The notes under the pieces were generated by a model, which was given only the letters and a program-made list of their open reading frames with translations, was not told the DNA's origin and searched no databases. A program made the position numbers and the translations under genes. DNA of 64,000 nucleotides from Pholis gunnellus (taxonomy: Eukaryota > Chordata > Actinopteri > Perciformes > Pholidae). Numbering within the stretch: position 1 is the first letter of the stretch; each line of letters begins with the position of its first letter. Positions 1 to 14,000 of this stretch are shown one piece after another. The DNA lies in NCBI GenBank assembly GCA_910591455.2, contig OU342826.1:9983079-10047078 (forward strand), written 5' to 3'.

Positions 1-3000
1 TTCTTCGGGACAAAGGGGTATTGTGGGAGACGCTGGGGGGAGTGGAAGGGAAAGAGCAAAGAGTGAGGGAGTTTGAGGGAGTGAAATAGGCATGTAAAGT
101 GCTGTTAATTGCTTTGTGAACGAGTGAGAGGGAGGAGGAGGATGGAAAGACAATGCGAGAGAAGCGGGGGTGATAGGAAAAAGCAGAGCAAACTGCACAG
201 CACTGATTACTGCTTTGTAGCAGAGATGGAAGAAAGAGTGGGGAGGGGTGGGGGAGGGGAAGCAGTAAACAGACTAAGGTCAGACTAAGGAAGGTATGGA
301 AGTATCCAAGTGCTCTGCTTGATTGCAGAAGTAGTGCGATAGAAAGATGGAGGTGGAGGGGGGGGGGGGGGGGGGGAGCAAAAAGAGAGGCAGAGATGAA
401 ACAAACAGACGAGCACAAAAGTTAAAGGTGGAAAAGAATTTGGAAGGAGTTTGTCGGCATGTGTATGCATAATACATGTACCAAGGCCACATCAGGACAC
501 ACTATAAGTATGCACACGTGTGTGTGTGAGAGACATCCTCCCGATTTCAGTGTCAAGTGAGTAAAATTGAAATTCCATGAATAAACTGACAAACTTGAAA
601 ACCTCTTGCTCTTGAGTAATGACCTTGTCTTTCTCTCTCTCTCTGCTGTTTTTTGTCCCTGGGAACTGTAGGCACATAAATTGATATTCCGTCACTAACT
701 TGGACAGTGTTTAAATGATGAGAGAGTTCCTCTCCCTCGGATACTTTGATGCTTCATAGTTATTTCATAAATGGGCCAGAACAATATTTGCCAGCTCGAG
801 AGGATGGACGTGAACCTGCTGCGATCACCTAAGGGTTAAACGTGAAGCCGTGAAGAGAGCAGCAGTGAAGTTGTTTTCCTTTCAGAGCACAGCTCACACA
901 TCACACTCAAAAAACTTGTCCTGGCCTTCTTGTTGTGTTGCTTTGTGGCCTATTACAGAATTGTCTTGTTCTTCCGTGACACGCCTGTATGATTGTTTCT
1001 GCAGCAGTATTTAGCAATGAGCCTGGAAAAGAAAACAATTCACTTTGAAGGATGCCCTGAGACACCATCAACACTGATGTTTACTGTCATCCTCTGCTTT
1101 TCCAACACCACTGACTGTAGCTGCACTGCAAATACAAATGTGACATCCTGTTGTCTCTCTGGCCACTCTTAGGCGCTAGCAACTAAACTGACCCAGAAAT
1201 ACAAGGAGCATTGCCTTTTGTTATAATCTTGTTTTTGTTGACCAGTGGATTAACTTCACACCTCCTGATACCGACGCACCCTTTAGCGTCTGGATGACAA
1301 CAACTGACGTAGTCTAAAGTTGAGGTAAAGTCTAGAGTTGTAATCGCTTGAAACACAAACGTCTCATGTCAAGTCAACATTGATTTATTTACCTGACTTC
1401 TGTTACGTAACCTATGTACTTAACTTAACTAGCGCCAGTTACGTAACAAGCGTTCTTACTTACACAAAGTTATTTTCACCCAAACCACCATCTTTTCCTC
1501 AGCCTTTAACTTTGGTTACCTAAACCTAACCGAGCAGTTTGTCGCATCAGTAAAAATTAAACACACACACAAGTTGTACTCCAGGGTGTGTCAGGACACT
1601 ATGACATCACTGTTGGGTGTGGTTACAGGTGGTGCAACAGCAGACACTTCTGACCCAACTTCATCACATCAGCCTGGAATTAAAGTTACTACTTAAACTG
1701 TTTGAATATTCTGAGGTTCGATGACGACAGACACCAATTTCCCCCATTTATTACAGGACCAGCAGAAACCACTCCAAGACTGTGTGACGTGGTTTCTATG
1801 AGAACGCATGAATAAACATGCGGAGGGTGTAAAGAGAATTTGGGAATGAGTTTTCCTCTAAATATGTTACCATGGGACACAACCAATCATTGATAGGCTT
1901 TAGTGAGGGGTTTTCTCTAAAGACCACATGATAACCACAAACCGAGCTGATGAAAAATAATGTCTCTCTGATGCCCAGAGGCAGGAAACTGTCTGAACAC
2001 GAGGAGGACTTGGCAAACATCTGCATTTAGATGGTAATTAACAGCTTAAAACACAAATAGTGTCCTGCGCTACAGCAGCAGGCTGTGCATTAGCTGTGCA
2101 GTTTGAACATAGCGTGTACAAAATTAGCAGGTTGCTATTCCCGAGTAATGGAAATGAGCTATCAGATCTAGTTAGTGGAGCCGAGTCGGTTTTCCCAAAA
2201 GCATTACTCTACACGACTATGCAGCAAACCACACATCAGTTTTAATTCCTTTAGTCTGTTTCATGTTCCTTTAATTTCTAACAGCGGCTTTTCATGTTGC
2301 CGCTTTAATATATTTCGCACCCATTGCTGTGGGAGAAAGCGGTCGCTGAGCCCGGGCGGCTATCAAGAGGTGGGAGAGACAGTCGGGGAAAATTACATTG
2401 AGCAGAACACACTGGAGCACAGCAAACCCAAAGGGAGATGAACATATTATAAATCCATCTCCCACATATCAGTCGACCTCCTAAGAAGGTAGAGTAAAGC
2501 TGTGGAGGGCCAGAGTGCGAACGAAAGATCTCTTGATAGAAGCTGGCAGAACGTGGGGGTAGGGGAAGCAAATGAATCATCAACAACCATGTCAAAGGAT
2601 GCCTTGGGAAAAGCCCCTCAAATGTAGTCAAAATGTTTTTGAGCATGCTATGATGAATACAAGAGCACATTATTCATGGTTACAACCAATATTTGTATTT
2701 CTATGTTCTGATTAACAGAGCATCAGGTTTTATTTCCATCTTCCTCTCATAGTTGGCTGTGTACATTATCACCGAGCAGAAAACGCCGGGCTTTCTGACT
2801 GAGGGCCATAATTAGTGATGCGCTCTGTCATTTATTGATTTGTCCATTGATTTTTTTTTTTTTTGTCCCTCTCATGTAAAGTGGGAGAGTCTCAGAAAGA
2901 CACTAAGAAATCTTCTCTGAGCGAAACGTGTGATCTAAGAGATGTTCTGTCTCATTAACAGTTAGACACGACAATAAAAAAGCACCGTGTGGTGTCGTGC

Positions 3001-3140
3001 CAATTAATAAACTTACGTATTGATTCTTCCTTTACTTTCACAGAGGATATATGAGGGTGTTTATTCCAACAAGTCTTTCTAATCTGCTCTTTACCATTTT
3101 ACCATGTTGGTGCTGGCAGGTTGGTGAACGCGGTGCTTAC
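1..3140. other. pcx intron, 5' part only in window; no gene
   Basis: Non-coding. The first ~250 bases are strongly purine-rich on the plus strand and 358-376 is a run of 19 G. I see no conserved reading frame, RNA gene or recognisable transposon. Confidence 0.7.
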
Positions 3141-3222
3141 CGGTGTCAAGATTGGTCCCCTTGGTGCAGGCCACCATGGCTCCCATGCTGGGCTGAGAGG
3201 TCATCCCGGCCATAGAGTCGAC
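3141..3222 (-). CDS. pcx: pcx exon: carboxyltransferase, SMAGMTSQPSMGA segment
   Basis: 82 nt, human-equivalent 798-825: VDSMAGMTSQPSMGAMVACT then KGTNLDTG with the last codon split. The acceptor is ccctctctag|GTC and the donor is ACCG|gtaagc. This is the last PC exon before the left edge. The following exon (VP.ERVFDYSEYW region in the family) was looked for in 1-3140 and not found. Confidence 0.95.
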
Positions 3223-6200
3223 CTAGAGAGGGATATTCAAGATGAATAGTGTTTGAAAAAGAGCCTTGATCGTTGTAACAGTGTGCTATGTGGGTCCACA
3301 GCTTGGTGGATCAATCTTATACACATGGTTGATGATGATTAATAGGAAGAACGCATGAAAACATCAATTTCCCATCAAAAGGGAGAAGATTTTTACCTCC
3401 AAAAACATTTAGGTCTTGGATATCTTCCTTTAATGGTAATAATATATTTATTAAGCATAAACATTTCATTACTTGACAGAGTAAAAAGACAACGAACGGG
3501 GCTGATACACAAATATGATTTTTTAGTGTCTGATCCGCGCTGGACGACCAGTTGTTTCTTTTATAAAATGCTATAAAGAAATGAACAGCAGAATGGCCCA
3601 AAACTGCAAATAGCAGCCAATTGTGTTAATGTAACTCCTAATGCCGGCAGCATGCGCCAGTGAACGCAGTAAGAGTTGTTCCGTCTTTGTTTCACTACAT
3701 TTCACAATGCAAACGGCAGCAGCTGGTAGAAAATGTCTACGTTCGCGATGAGTACTCACCGCCACATCCACCACGTCGGCTCCAGCCTCGGCACAAGCCA
3801 GCATGGCGGCCACGCCGGCTCCAGCTGTGTCGTGTGTGTGCACATGGATGGGTACGTCCGGGAAACGGTCTCTCAGAGAGCCGATCAGAAGCCTGCTGGC
3901 CTGTGGCTTCAGCAGGCCGGCCATATCCTGGTCGAGAGATCGAGAGGGAGACACAGCGGGGTAGGGGGGTAAAAGGATTGAAGGAACAATTAAATGGGAT
4001 GTTTGACAGACTTTTGACATGATTTGTTATACACATATGCTAGAGGTTCCCATTTAGTATATTTAATATCCCAAAATATGACAGATTTATACGTTGCCAA
4101 GTATTTTCTCTTTCACATCATTTAAGCACTGCTAAAACACGTTTGCTTGGAATCCCTGACTATAAATGAACCCAGGAGTAGACCCTTTGCCAGATGTCTT
4201 AATCCTGTTTTAAGTGGCTTTCTGTAACACATCTTAGTTTTGGATATGGAGTCCTGGACTTTGTTGAACAAGATTGATTTCAACCACCTGTCTTAGTCTG
4301 CATTAGTGAGAGGGAGAGCGCACACAGCACAAGCCTGAGGCTTCTCATGAAAGCTGGAACAGACCACGGAGTGCCCATAATTTGGTGGAAACGGATGAGT
4401 AAAAACAGCTCCAAAAGAATGGAAGCGGAAAGGAACATGTTCACAAACACCAAAATCATTTCAGTAATGAGAACTCGTAAAAGGAATACTTGCTGTTGAA
4501 CTTCTCAAAATAATCATTGTGTCTTTGCTGATAAAAAGCACACTTGTGAAGATAAAACGGCCACCTTTCGGTTTGAATTGAAGTCGTTTAATATGTTTAA
4601 TCAATTCTACAAAAATGTTACTAAAAACTATCTAATGTGTACTGGGAAATGATAACCTGCAGCAAAATTAACGACACAAGTGGTGGTTTTAAAGAGACAC
4701 ACTTGTTGGAGGATGATTATAAAAAATAAAGCTTAAATGATATTAACAGAAAATTCACAGAGAGAGCTTAGATGTTTAGTTGCGCTCCCTCTGGTGATCA
4801 TTGCTCTCCATGAAGTTATAATTCATGCTCATTTCCTCTTTTAAATGTTAACCTCATTAGCTGTGCAGGCCTTTTATGAGACTGCCACTGCTGTGTGATG
4901 GTTCACACTTTAGTAGAGCGGGAGTTTATCATTTCACGTCTGAAAATATCCTGCCATGCATGAATAAAGAAATTAATTCAATGTGAGTATTATCAGTCTA
5001 TTCATTTAGATAAGAGGCTCAAGCATACACACGTTAATTCAATGGGAGCAAGGCACAAAAACTTTAGCGCTGTTCATCCAATGAGCAATGCCAGGTCTGA
5101 ACTTATTCAATTTAAAATACTCTACTGGAGACCTGTGAGAATAAAAAAGGGCAGCACTGGGCCATTCACGCCTCTGCTGGCCATGCCAAATGGAACTAGG
5201 TGATTGTGTCCATATGTTCCTCAATTGTCCGAGCGTAGCCTATTGGCAGGGTGTCATGGGAAAAAAAAGCTTGCATATTGGTGTTGGTCTTACCCTTGCT
5301 CGATGCTTCTTGAATAGCCTAAAAGGACTTGAGAGAATAGCTGGGAAGAAAGCTTAAAGGTTGCTCTCACCTCAGCTAAGAGGGTCATACTGAGGCACTC
5401 GACATGGGGGAACGACCAGACCTACTCTGAGTGGTTCACAGCCCTATCAGAAACTGCCTCCTATGAAGGGCCATACACACAATAGATGGAAAAAATGGAC
5501 GTACACAGAAATCTGGGACCTATTTCTATTTATTATAACCGTTCCCTCCTTGTTCAACAGTTAAAGCCTGAGGTTTTTTTTTTATTAATTAAAATGCTCA
5601 TCAAAATGCATTGATGTGCTTTGTGTCAAAGGGATTTTCTTCATGATACATTGGTGAAGTTGATTATTAGAAACGCCAGTGGCTGAATGTCAGCCAACAT
5701 GCTGGCATTTTAGTAGTAGTAGCACCAAAAGTGACATAAAAAGAACGAGTAGTAATGGTAGTTGTTGCCGAACAAGTAGCCACACTCTGCAGCTCGCTTA
5801 CACGATTGAATAACCGTAATCACATCAGGAATTTCATTAGTCAATTTAAATGTCTCACCTGCCAATGCCGTTTCACCTTAGATTAAACCAACCGCAAACA
5901 AGAAAGTTTACGTGTGCTACATTAGAGTGTACACAGCCCAAAAAGTCAGACAGCCAGTCTGTTAGTGCAAGGCCCTGATTATGATGACATACATGTGTAG
6001 AAGACTGTGTATACAAGCCTGAGTGAGAAAAAAAAACACACACACACACACACACACTTGCAAAGATGGCTTCCAGCTGGTTGTATGTTATTCTGGTGGC
6101 AGATGGGCAGGGATTTCAGAAGCAAACAATAAGTGCCAGACTCTTTAGATTATCACAGGGAAGGAAAAGCAGTAAACAACTCTCAGAGCACACACTAAAA

Positions 6201-7468
6201 AAAAACACTAGCGCCTAGCTCTACTTCCTAACCTTGATACAGAGGATGTGGGTTCCGGCTTTGACAAGCTCGTCTGCCAGGTTCATGTAGTAGTCCAGAG
6301 AGTACTTCTGCCTCATCGGGTCGGAGACGTCGCCCGTGTACGAAATGGCAGCCTCCACGACGCCACCTGCTGCTCCGGCAGCCTCCATGCCCAGCAGCAT
6401 GTTTGGCAGGTAGTTCAGGGAATCGAACACGCGGAAGATGTCCATGCCGTTCTCCTTGGCCACCTCGCAGAACCTGGAGGAGGGGCGGAAGGAGGGCAAA
6501 ATGATGTGAGCCAAAAAGCCCATGCAGTCGTGTACATAAAATCCACCCTCAAATCAGAGTCAGAAATAGAAGAGGTTGGTGAGACTGCAGAGACTTACTG
6601 TACTCTCTCTCTCTCTCTCTTACTCTCACACATATAATGAGTTTGTCTCCATGCACAGTGTATCCCAGATAATAGTGCATATCCGGGGTTGGGATAAGCT
6701 GTTTATATCCACCTCCATATCACCACTCATGAATATCGCTGTACCTGCGTTAATACAACATCCTCGCTATTTCTATGAAAAGTGAGCTAACACAGCCTGC
6801 AGGAGCCCACAAAGACTGGAGATGAATGTATACCCGCCTCATTATCCAAGCTGCTAGTGGTAAATCCCTCCTATTATTGCCTCGGCCTCGGTATCTTAAT
6901 CAGCTTTTTCATAACTGGGGTGAGTGCTTACTGTAGCTGTGTTGCTGTGAATACAATATTGACCCACACACAGAGCTTTTGTTTTGGCAAATAAACAGAC
7001 ACACTTAATGTTGTGCCACGAGAGGATTACCAGTCCAACGTCTGCGTGTCCGGTATTTATTTAGCACTACAATGCGAGTGCTCTCTAATGGACGCTGTTT
7101 GGCACCGAATCAGAAACACTGTACTGTCCTACATATCTGACTCAGAGCTGATGTGATCATTATGTGAATCATGTTTATCAGAAAGTGGTTTTTCCCTCAA
7201 ATTAAGTGACAAGAAGATCTAGTTAGCGATCGACCAGCCATTTTAGACATTATAAAATGGTACATCCCCCTTGCTGCAGAGTATACTGCACTGTGACCCT
7301 GTGACACGCACTTTAAATCAATACAAATAAATTAAATTACACTCTGATTTGATTTACTTAATGAAGGCGCTTGGGCCACTTGGCAGCGGGGTTCTTGCTG
7401 CACTGAAAACGTCGAGGGTGAGAGAGTGACAAGAGAGAGTGACACGAGCGAGAGAGAGCGAGAGCGAG

Positions 7469-7534
<66 letters not shown>

Positions 7535-8084
7535 CGCTGGGCCAGCAGATCAAAGCCATTAATCACAATCATGTGCGCATTTTCGATGGCGCTCCCCCTA
7601 CGGGACACTGAGAGTGAGGCGGGGTGGAGAGGGAGACGAAGAGCAGTCGGGATGAAGAGAGGGAGTTAAAAAGAGGGGAGGGAGTGTGTAATGCGGAGAG
7701 ATGAATGGAGGCATAAAAAGGGAGTTATAAGAGTGGGGATAAATAATGACTATATGATAGGAGAGGGGGAGCAACAAAATAGGGAGGATAGGGGAGGTCT
7801 GTGTGCGTGATTCAATGGGATGGAGGGAGAAGGGGACAGCTGCATTAGTCATAAAGCTACTCCTAATTTATCTGAGGTGAGGGGAATTGCACTGTGCGTG
7901 TGTGCGTGGAACTGCATGCAAGTGTGTGTGCGCGCTTTTGTATACATGAGTCATCCACATCATCGAGGTAACTTGTGAATTCATTTGGAAAAGTTTTAAA
8001 GGCGTGTGTATGCATGTGTGTAGGCAGCGGGGTATTTATGGCCCTAAAGACATTTCTAGTGACATCTGTATCAATGATGTGTGT

Positions 8085-8123
<39 letters not shown>

Positions 8124-9513
8124 CGCGAAATGTGTGGAACTCACCGAGCATGTTAAGAGGCAACAGGAAAACGTCCACCGAATTGACCTGACTAAATGTG
8201 TGTGTCACTTGTGTGGTTTGTGGGTCGCTGCTGTTCAGAACATCCATTTAGATATAAAGACAACGCAGCCGTGTGGGCTTCATGTGTCGTATAAATAGAG
8301 ACCGATAGTTAGAACATGGGTGGAATGAAAGGTGAAGGGGAAATAAGTATTTCATTTATAAGAGTGAATATTAGAATTGATTGATTTCCTTCACCGCATG
8401 GTGTCCAGCACATATGGACTTTCATCACATCACTAGACAACAACAATCACTTTTATGATCATGTAAGTAATAATGATGTACACATGCAGCTCTTTCAATG
8501 CATTTTGCCAAATCACCTCATCAAAACAACAATTCCACATATTACCTTCAGAAAACAGTTATATAGTGAGGAACTAATATCTACATTTAGTGACATCAGG
8601 GCTTCATAAAATGTCATGTTTTTTATATCAAATGCTTCTATTGTGGTTTTCGAATGAAGCTTTGAATGTCTGTCGTCATATTTCATGATATTATCACCCT
8701 AAAACAATGGAGAAAAATATCTATACTTTTTATTGTGCTTATGTAAATGTAATATGTGGTGCTGTTAGATTGCTGCTAGACTGCCACGGTAATACAGGTG
8801 CGTGCGGGAGAGTAAACCATTTGCAGAAGCTGCCTTCAAGACAATGCAAATGCAAATTTATGCAAATTGATGTTTTACAAGAATTCCATGTTTTCAACAC
8901 AGAGAAAACATGTTAAATAGGAAAATTACAAACTGATTCAATTTTTTTTTGCTGTGTTTTAAGTCTCTTGTTTGTTCTTTGAAAAATAGTTTTGAATCTC
9001 AATAGTAAATGTTCTAATAAAATAAATAATAAATGATGAAGTTGACTGTATTCTACATACTAAACACTACACTCAGCATACACAGTATTCAACGCATGCA
9101 TAGACAATGCAGATGAACCTATTGTGTGCATCGACCTATATTCACGGCCCTACTTTGTGTGTGTCAGCGTGTTCAGTTCTGTAGCATTATTGGAGAGAAT
9201 GTATGGATTTGGAAGCAAATACAAAATCGTTCTTACATATTCATGATGAGACTCTTGGTGTTATGCCTGACAGCCCCTTAAACATCTGATTGTTTCACAA
9301 CTGAATTCAGATTTTAGAAAATGGAAGTAAGAAATGTGCGCGTATGAGTGACTCACTTAAAGACGGCGTTGTCAGGGTAGTTGGTGTAGCCCACAGCGTT
9401 GGCCCCACGCAGCAGCATCTGGAAAGGAACGTTTGGTACCAACGCTCTCAGCTCCTGGAGCCTCTTCCATGGACACTCTGACAGGAAGCGCATGGCCACA
9501 TCAAAGGTAGCCC

Positions 9514-9557
<44 letters not shown>

Positions 9558-11055
9558 AGCAGTATATTATTAGCTGTCATCTGAAGTGTCATCCATCTTC
9601 CGAACTTTGATCTAAATTTTAGACTCCAAAACGAATATTTCAATCTCATCGCGTTACCCACCCACCCACCCACCCCCTCCCACACGCACACACCCACACA
9701 CCCCCACCCACCCCCACACACACACTAATGGGCGCTCAGATGAAATGTCTGATGACACTTGCACATTCATTGTTCACTCTCGCACTTTCATCATTTCATT
9801 CTAAAGTCACTATAAAATCTCAGAAATCTTTCAGTGGGAGAGGCGGAAAAAAAACAGATAGCAATCTCTTATTTCCCTTTCATGGGGGAGTAGATTAGCG
9901 AATCTCATACCCGTTTATCATATCAGCCAGAAATATGGAAGCCTCCAGTGATTTTCTGCTGATCCAACACTGTCATCATTAAATTTCATTTTCTGTGCAC
10001 TCGTATAGTTGGACACAGAGAGAATACTAAGCGCAATTGCTTGCTCCCCACTCTGGGATTAGCAGGAATGTGCTGGTCTGGATACCCTCCCCTTAAATCA
10101 ATTATAATTTCCTCCCCCCCCCGATTTAGATTTCAGTCTGCGTCAGCGTCTCTTAAACCACTGATTTGGAGCAGAAATGACTCCAAGCAATCCTATCTGA
10201 TGTTAAACATATTAGTATTATAGCATGTGAGATATGAAAACGTGATGCTGAACAAGGAATTCAGCAGAATGTGCTCAAATAATTTGATAACAGGAATGAG
10301 GGCCGACAGCTGGCCCCAAATATCGGAACATTAGGCAGGAGCACCGGGCAGATAGGCAGCCGGCAATCTGTCACGAAGATGAGCTGAAATAAAATAGGGG
10401 AGAAAGACGGTAACGAGCCTGTTACGCAATGCCCACGCTTGCAATGAATTCAACACCCCATGTAATGTTTAAAAAGAAAAGAGAAAAACAACTTCTCAGC
10501 TGGAAAAGGTGCTGTGGGAATATATACGACCGTAACATCTTCTGTAGGTATGTTAGGTAAGAGTACACTTTATACAGAACTCAATAATAATAAACACTAA
10601 ATGCTCTCATATTGACAAACTCTTTACTTCATCCAAATCTCCCCTGGTGGAAAAATAAAGTTCTATAAAACTTCCATCTCTTGAGCCAATAAAGGAAAGC
10701 CCGTGATAAATAAAAATGATTAACATCTATAATTTAAATCATTGAGTTGCGCGCACACACACACGCACACACACACACACGCGCACACACACACACACGC
10801 ACTGCAGTTATCAGCATTTTTGCTTAAGTGTGCAAGTATGGCCTTGATGCATCAGACACTTTATCTTGTCGGATCAATTTTTATGTCTCTGCGATTCCAG
10901 TTAATCGCTCTGGATTGGTTGATTTTCCGTTGCTACCCGTGCTGGTCAGGCTTCGCGTGTTTAGTGTCCACTGCATGTGTCGTACCAGGAAACGGCTCAT
11001 ATTCCTTAAAACATGCAACGGTTCTGTGAAACGCCGATTACACAACGGCAGGGCG

Positions 11056-11099
<44 letters not shown>

Positions 11100-14000
11100 A
11101 ACATGTGATTAGGAATCTGCCGCATTACCATCAGATAAATTTGCCTACTGTGAAATATATGTTAGGAACCATATAGATACACTATGTGAACCAATTACTT
11201 TTACTGTATCTTCCATGGTGTAGGGAGGAACACTGTATCAGGAAGGGACTTAATCCTAAGGCTTAATATCTCCAATCTCATTCTGCCCTTATAGAAGTGT
11301 CTGAAACATGTGAAAGCAATACTGTATTCCATGTAAAAATACAATTTAAAAAAACATTCTTGCATAGGGGTAACTGTGGTCAATACTCGCATGGTCCTCT
11401 CCCTTAGCGATTTACTTCGGGGAAGTGATTCGAGCACAGCAGAGTGTAACGTTCTCTATGTCTGATCACTTTGTATTAAAGGTGTATTGTATAGGGACTT
11501 CCTATCAAGAGAGGCATGGTAGTTAATCCTCCTATGGCCGTTGAGTGATTTATGAGGAGCTGTTTAAAGGTGCAATTACAAGCTGTCCTTGTGGGACAGT
11601 GTGTGCTCGAGCTGAACCTTTCCACTGCAGCATCATGGTAGTCCGATTCGTGTTTCACACCCTAAATCAATACCATGCGAGAGCGTGGCTGCCAACTAGT
11701 GTACGTGGGAACGTCGGGCAGCGGAAGATGAGTGAATGAAGGACAGCGGGGGAGGGAAACAAACGGTCTGTTATTCACACATTACACTGACGGACGGGAA
11801 AAGATTACAACATTGTCTTATCAAAGAGGCCCTCCTATAATTTCTCTCACGAAGTACGCTCCTCGAGGGGAGTACCACTCATCCTGTGAAAACAGTATTT
11901 TAATGCCGCGCGTGGCTCTGGAGGAGCCGTGTGAGAAAATAACACCTGATGGTGTGTCCGATTGGGCCCGACACTTCAAAAGGAAAAAAGGGAAGCGAGT
12001 ATATAGGAGAGTCGTAAAAGGCAATATATAAAACGAAGGGAAAATAAATGCATAACACTCAAAGAAATGCATTTTGTGAAAATGAACACTGGTTTGGCTT
12101 CTTTAGAGTAGAAGAGCTGCTGTAAAAAAAATAACACGGATTACGTTTGTGTGTAAGAAAAGCGGAAAAACAACCAACTGAGCTGAACTTTGTGCTGAAA
12201 AAGGCCGGGTGGCAGATGCATCACTCTGTTTTCTAAATGCTTTGTTGTTCCTGCTTAACAAGTCAAATTCGCATCAACATATTAACATGCACAGGGAGCA
12301 CATTATGATACTGATAAGTTGCAGGAGGGATTCAGAGGGATCATATCTCAAGAATGAATTCCGCCTTTAAGTGTTTAGGTAATCATGAATGTACTATCCT
12401 GTGCTCTCTGACTCATAATCACATCACGCAGGAGCTACCGACAGCTCAAGAGGACCCACTAGCATATTACATTTCTCTCCGCTGATTCACTCGTTCTCTC
12501 TCTCTGCAACTTTTCTTCAATGAGCGACTCAATCTCCTCGGCTCATAACCTCGGCCCATTACAGAACCATCATGTCAGGTGTTTAAGCGTCTGACATCCC
12601 GTTCTTCGTGTGATTTCAATGATGTACTATGGCCGCCGTCGTCGTATAAATGGGAGAGAGGCAACGCATATATTCACTCGCTCTGACTTTTTCATGAAGA
12701 CAGAACACTGTTTGAACTTCAAGCGCGTTCATTGACAGAAGATTTCGAAACTCCACTCCCACTGCAATTCACACATCCACTCTTTATGAGAGCGTTTAGA
12801 CGGAAAGACACAAAGGAAGATGTATTCAGCGCTCTCTCTCTCTCTCGTCGTTTTATCATTCAGGGGCCAGACTGTTCTACGGTGTTTACGTTGAGCTGTT
12901 ACTGTAGCAAATGCCCACATTAAGAGTCTTTACCATATTGTCAGCTCAGCTTAGAATGATCACGCGCTTGGCAGAATAGTCAGTTGAAGTGAGTGGTGAC
13001 ATGATGTCATGCTCCTATGATTTGTTTAAAGGGAAACTTTCACTGTTTATGGCAAAACCTTATTAAATGTATCTTTAGAATCATTCACGTCGAAGCATAA
13101 TCGAACCCCAGCTATAGTTTTAGTTGAGAAAATCTTACCCCACAGCTTCTCTCCGGCTTTTGTACAGTTCAATGGGCCATTGGTTTTAGGCTTTCACCAT
13201 GATTAGGGCTCGGTTAAGAAAACAGGAAGCTCATACTAAACTAACATCTTGAACGCTCGAACATGAAAAAGGTCTCAAAGCACGCTTTCTGTCAGGTTTG
13301 GTTGACAGTTTCCGGTTTCTCACGCAGATGGAAAAACCTGATGGAAAGCTCAGTTTGCGCTCTTTCATTAGTAAAACATACAGACATGTCTTACTGTGCT
13401 ATGAGCTTCCCGTTCCTTAAAAGGGAGATTAACTAATCGCCCCATTGGACTGTGTGTAGACGCTGTCGGAGAATGGTAGGATCCTCAGGAGCAAAGCCCT
13501 CAGAGAGGTTCTGTTATTGCCGCATGAATAACTGTAAACAACATTTAAATGTGGGCTGAAGAATGGTGGACGCGAGTCTTTTTTTTAAAAGTCTTCAAAT
13601 ATAAGATAACGAACTGTTAAAAAGGGAATGCATGTCCCTTAATGGAAGCCCTTTCCCCTTTCAGAACTGGCTCGCACAGTATAATGAGACATACAGAGAG
13701 TAGAGTGGCACCTTTTTAACAATATCCTGCAGAGTGAAGAACCGAGTTCACTGAGGTTTCACGGGCTCTCTTCAAAGATTTACTTTTAATGTAACTCCTC
13801 AAACATGGCTAATCTGAACTGGTATAATCTTTTCTTTGGTCAGTCTCATCAAGACGGTAGTCATATCCAACTACCTCCTCCGTTTGACTTTTGCAATAAC
13901 CTTTTTATCTGTTCAAACATGAGGTGAGTAGACAGTTACTTGATGCGACGTGTGCCCAATATGCTCTCCCACAGTAATGAATGTGTGTCGTGATCAGCCA

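Larger units (their letters stand above)
3928..6232 (-). other. pcx intron, 2.3 kb, with a LINE tail
   Basis: Intron between the CIK and DMAG exons. It carries a decayed LINE 3' fragment (about 5040-5600) and an AC microsatellite (6036-6057). The rest is unremarkable AT-rich intron. Confidence 0.85.
6474..9356 (-). other. pcx intron, 2.9 kb
   Basis: Non-coding. It holds the GA/GT microsatellites, a purine-rich stretch (7600-7830) and a tight triple octamer cluster (8844-8867). No further gene is seen. Confidence 0.85.

Noticed and set aside
7332..7669. Arg/Glu-rich and Ser/Leu-rich reading frames
   Set aside because: Produced by the GA repeat; no domain and no splice context.
11140..11640. 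Repeat-like block ending near GTATTAAAGGTGTATTGT, reminiscent of a long terminal repeat
   Set aside because: No matching second repeat, primer-binding site or coding remnant seen; cannot be supported.
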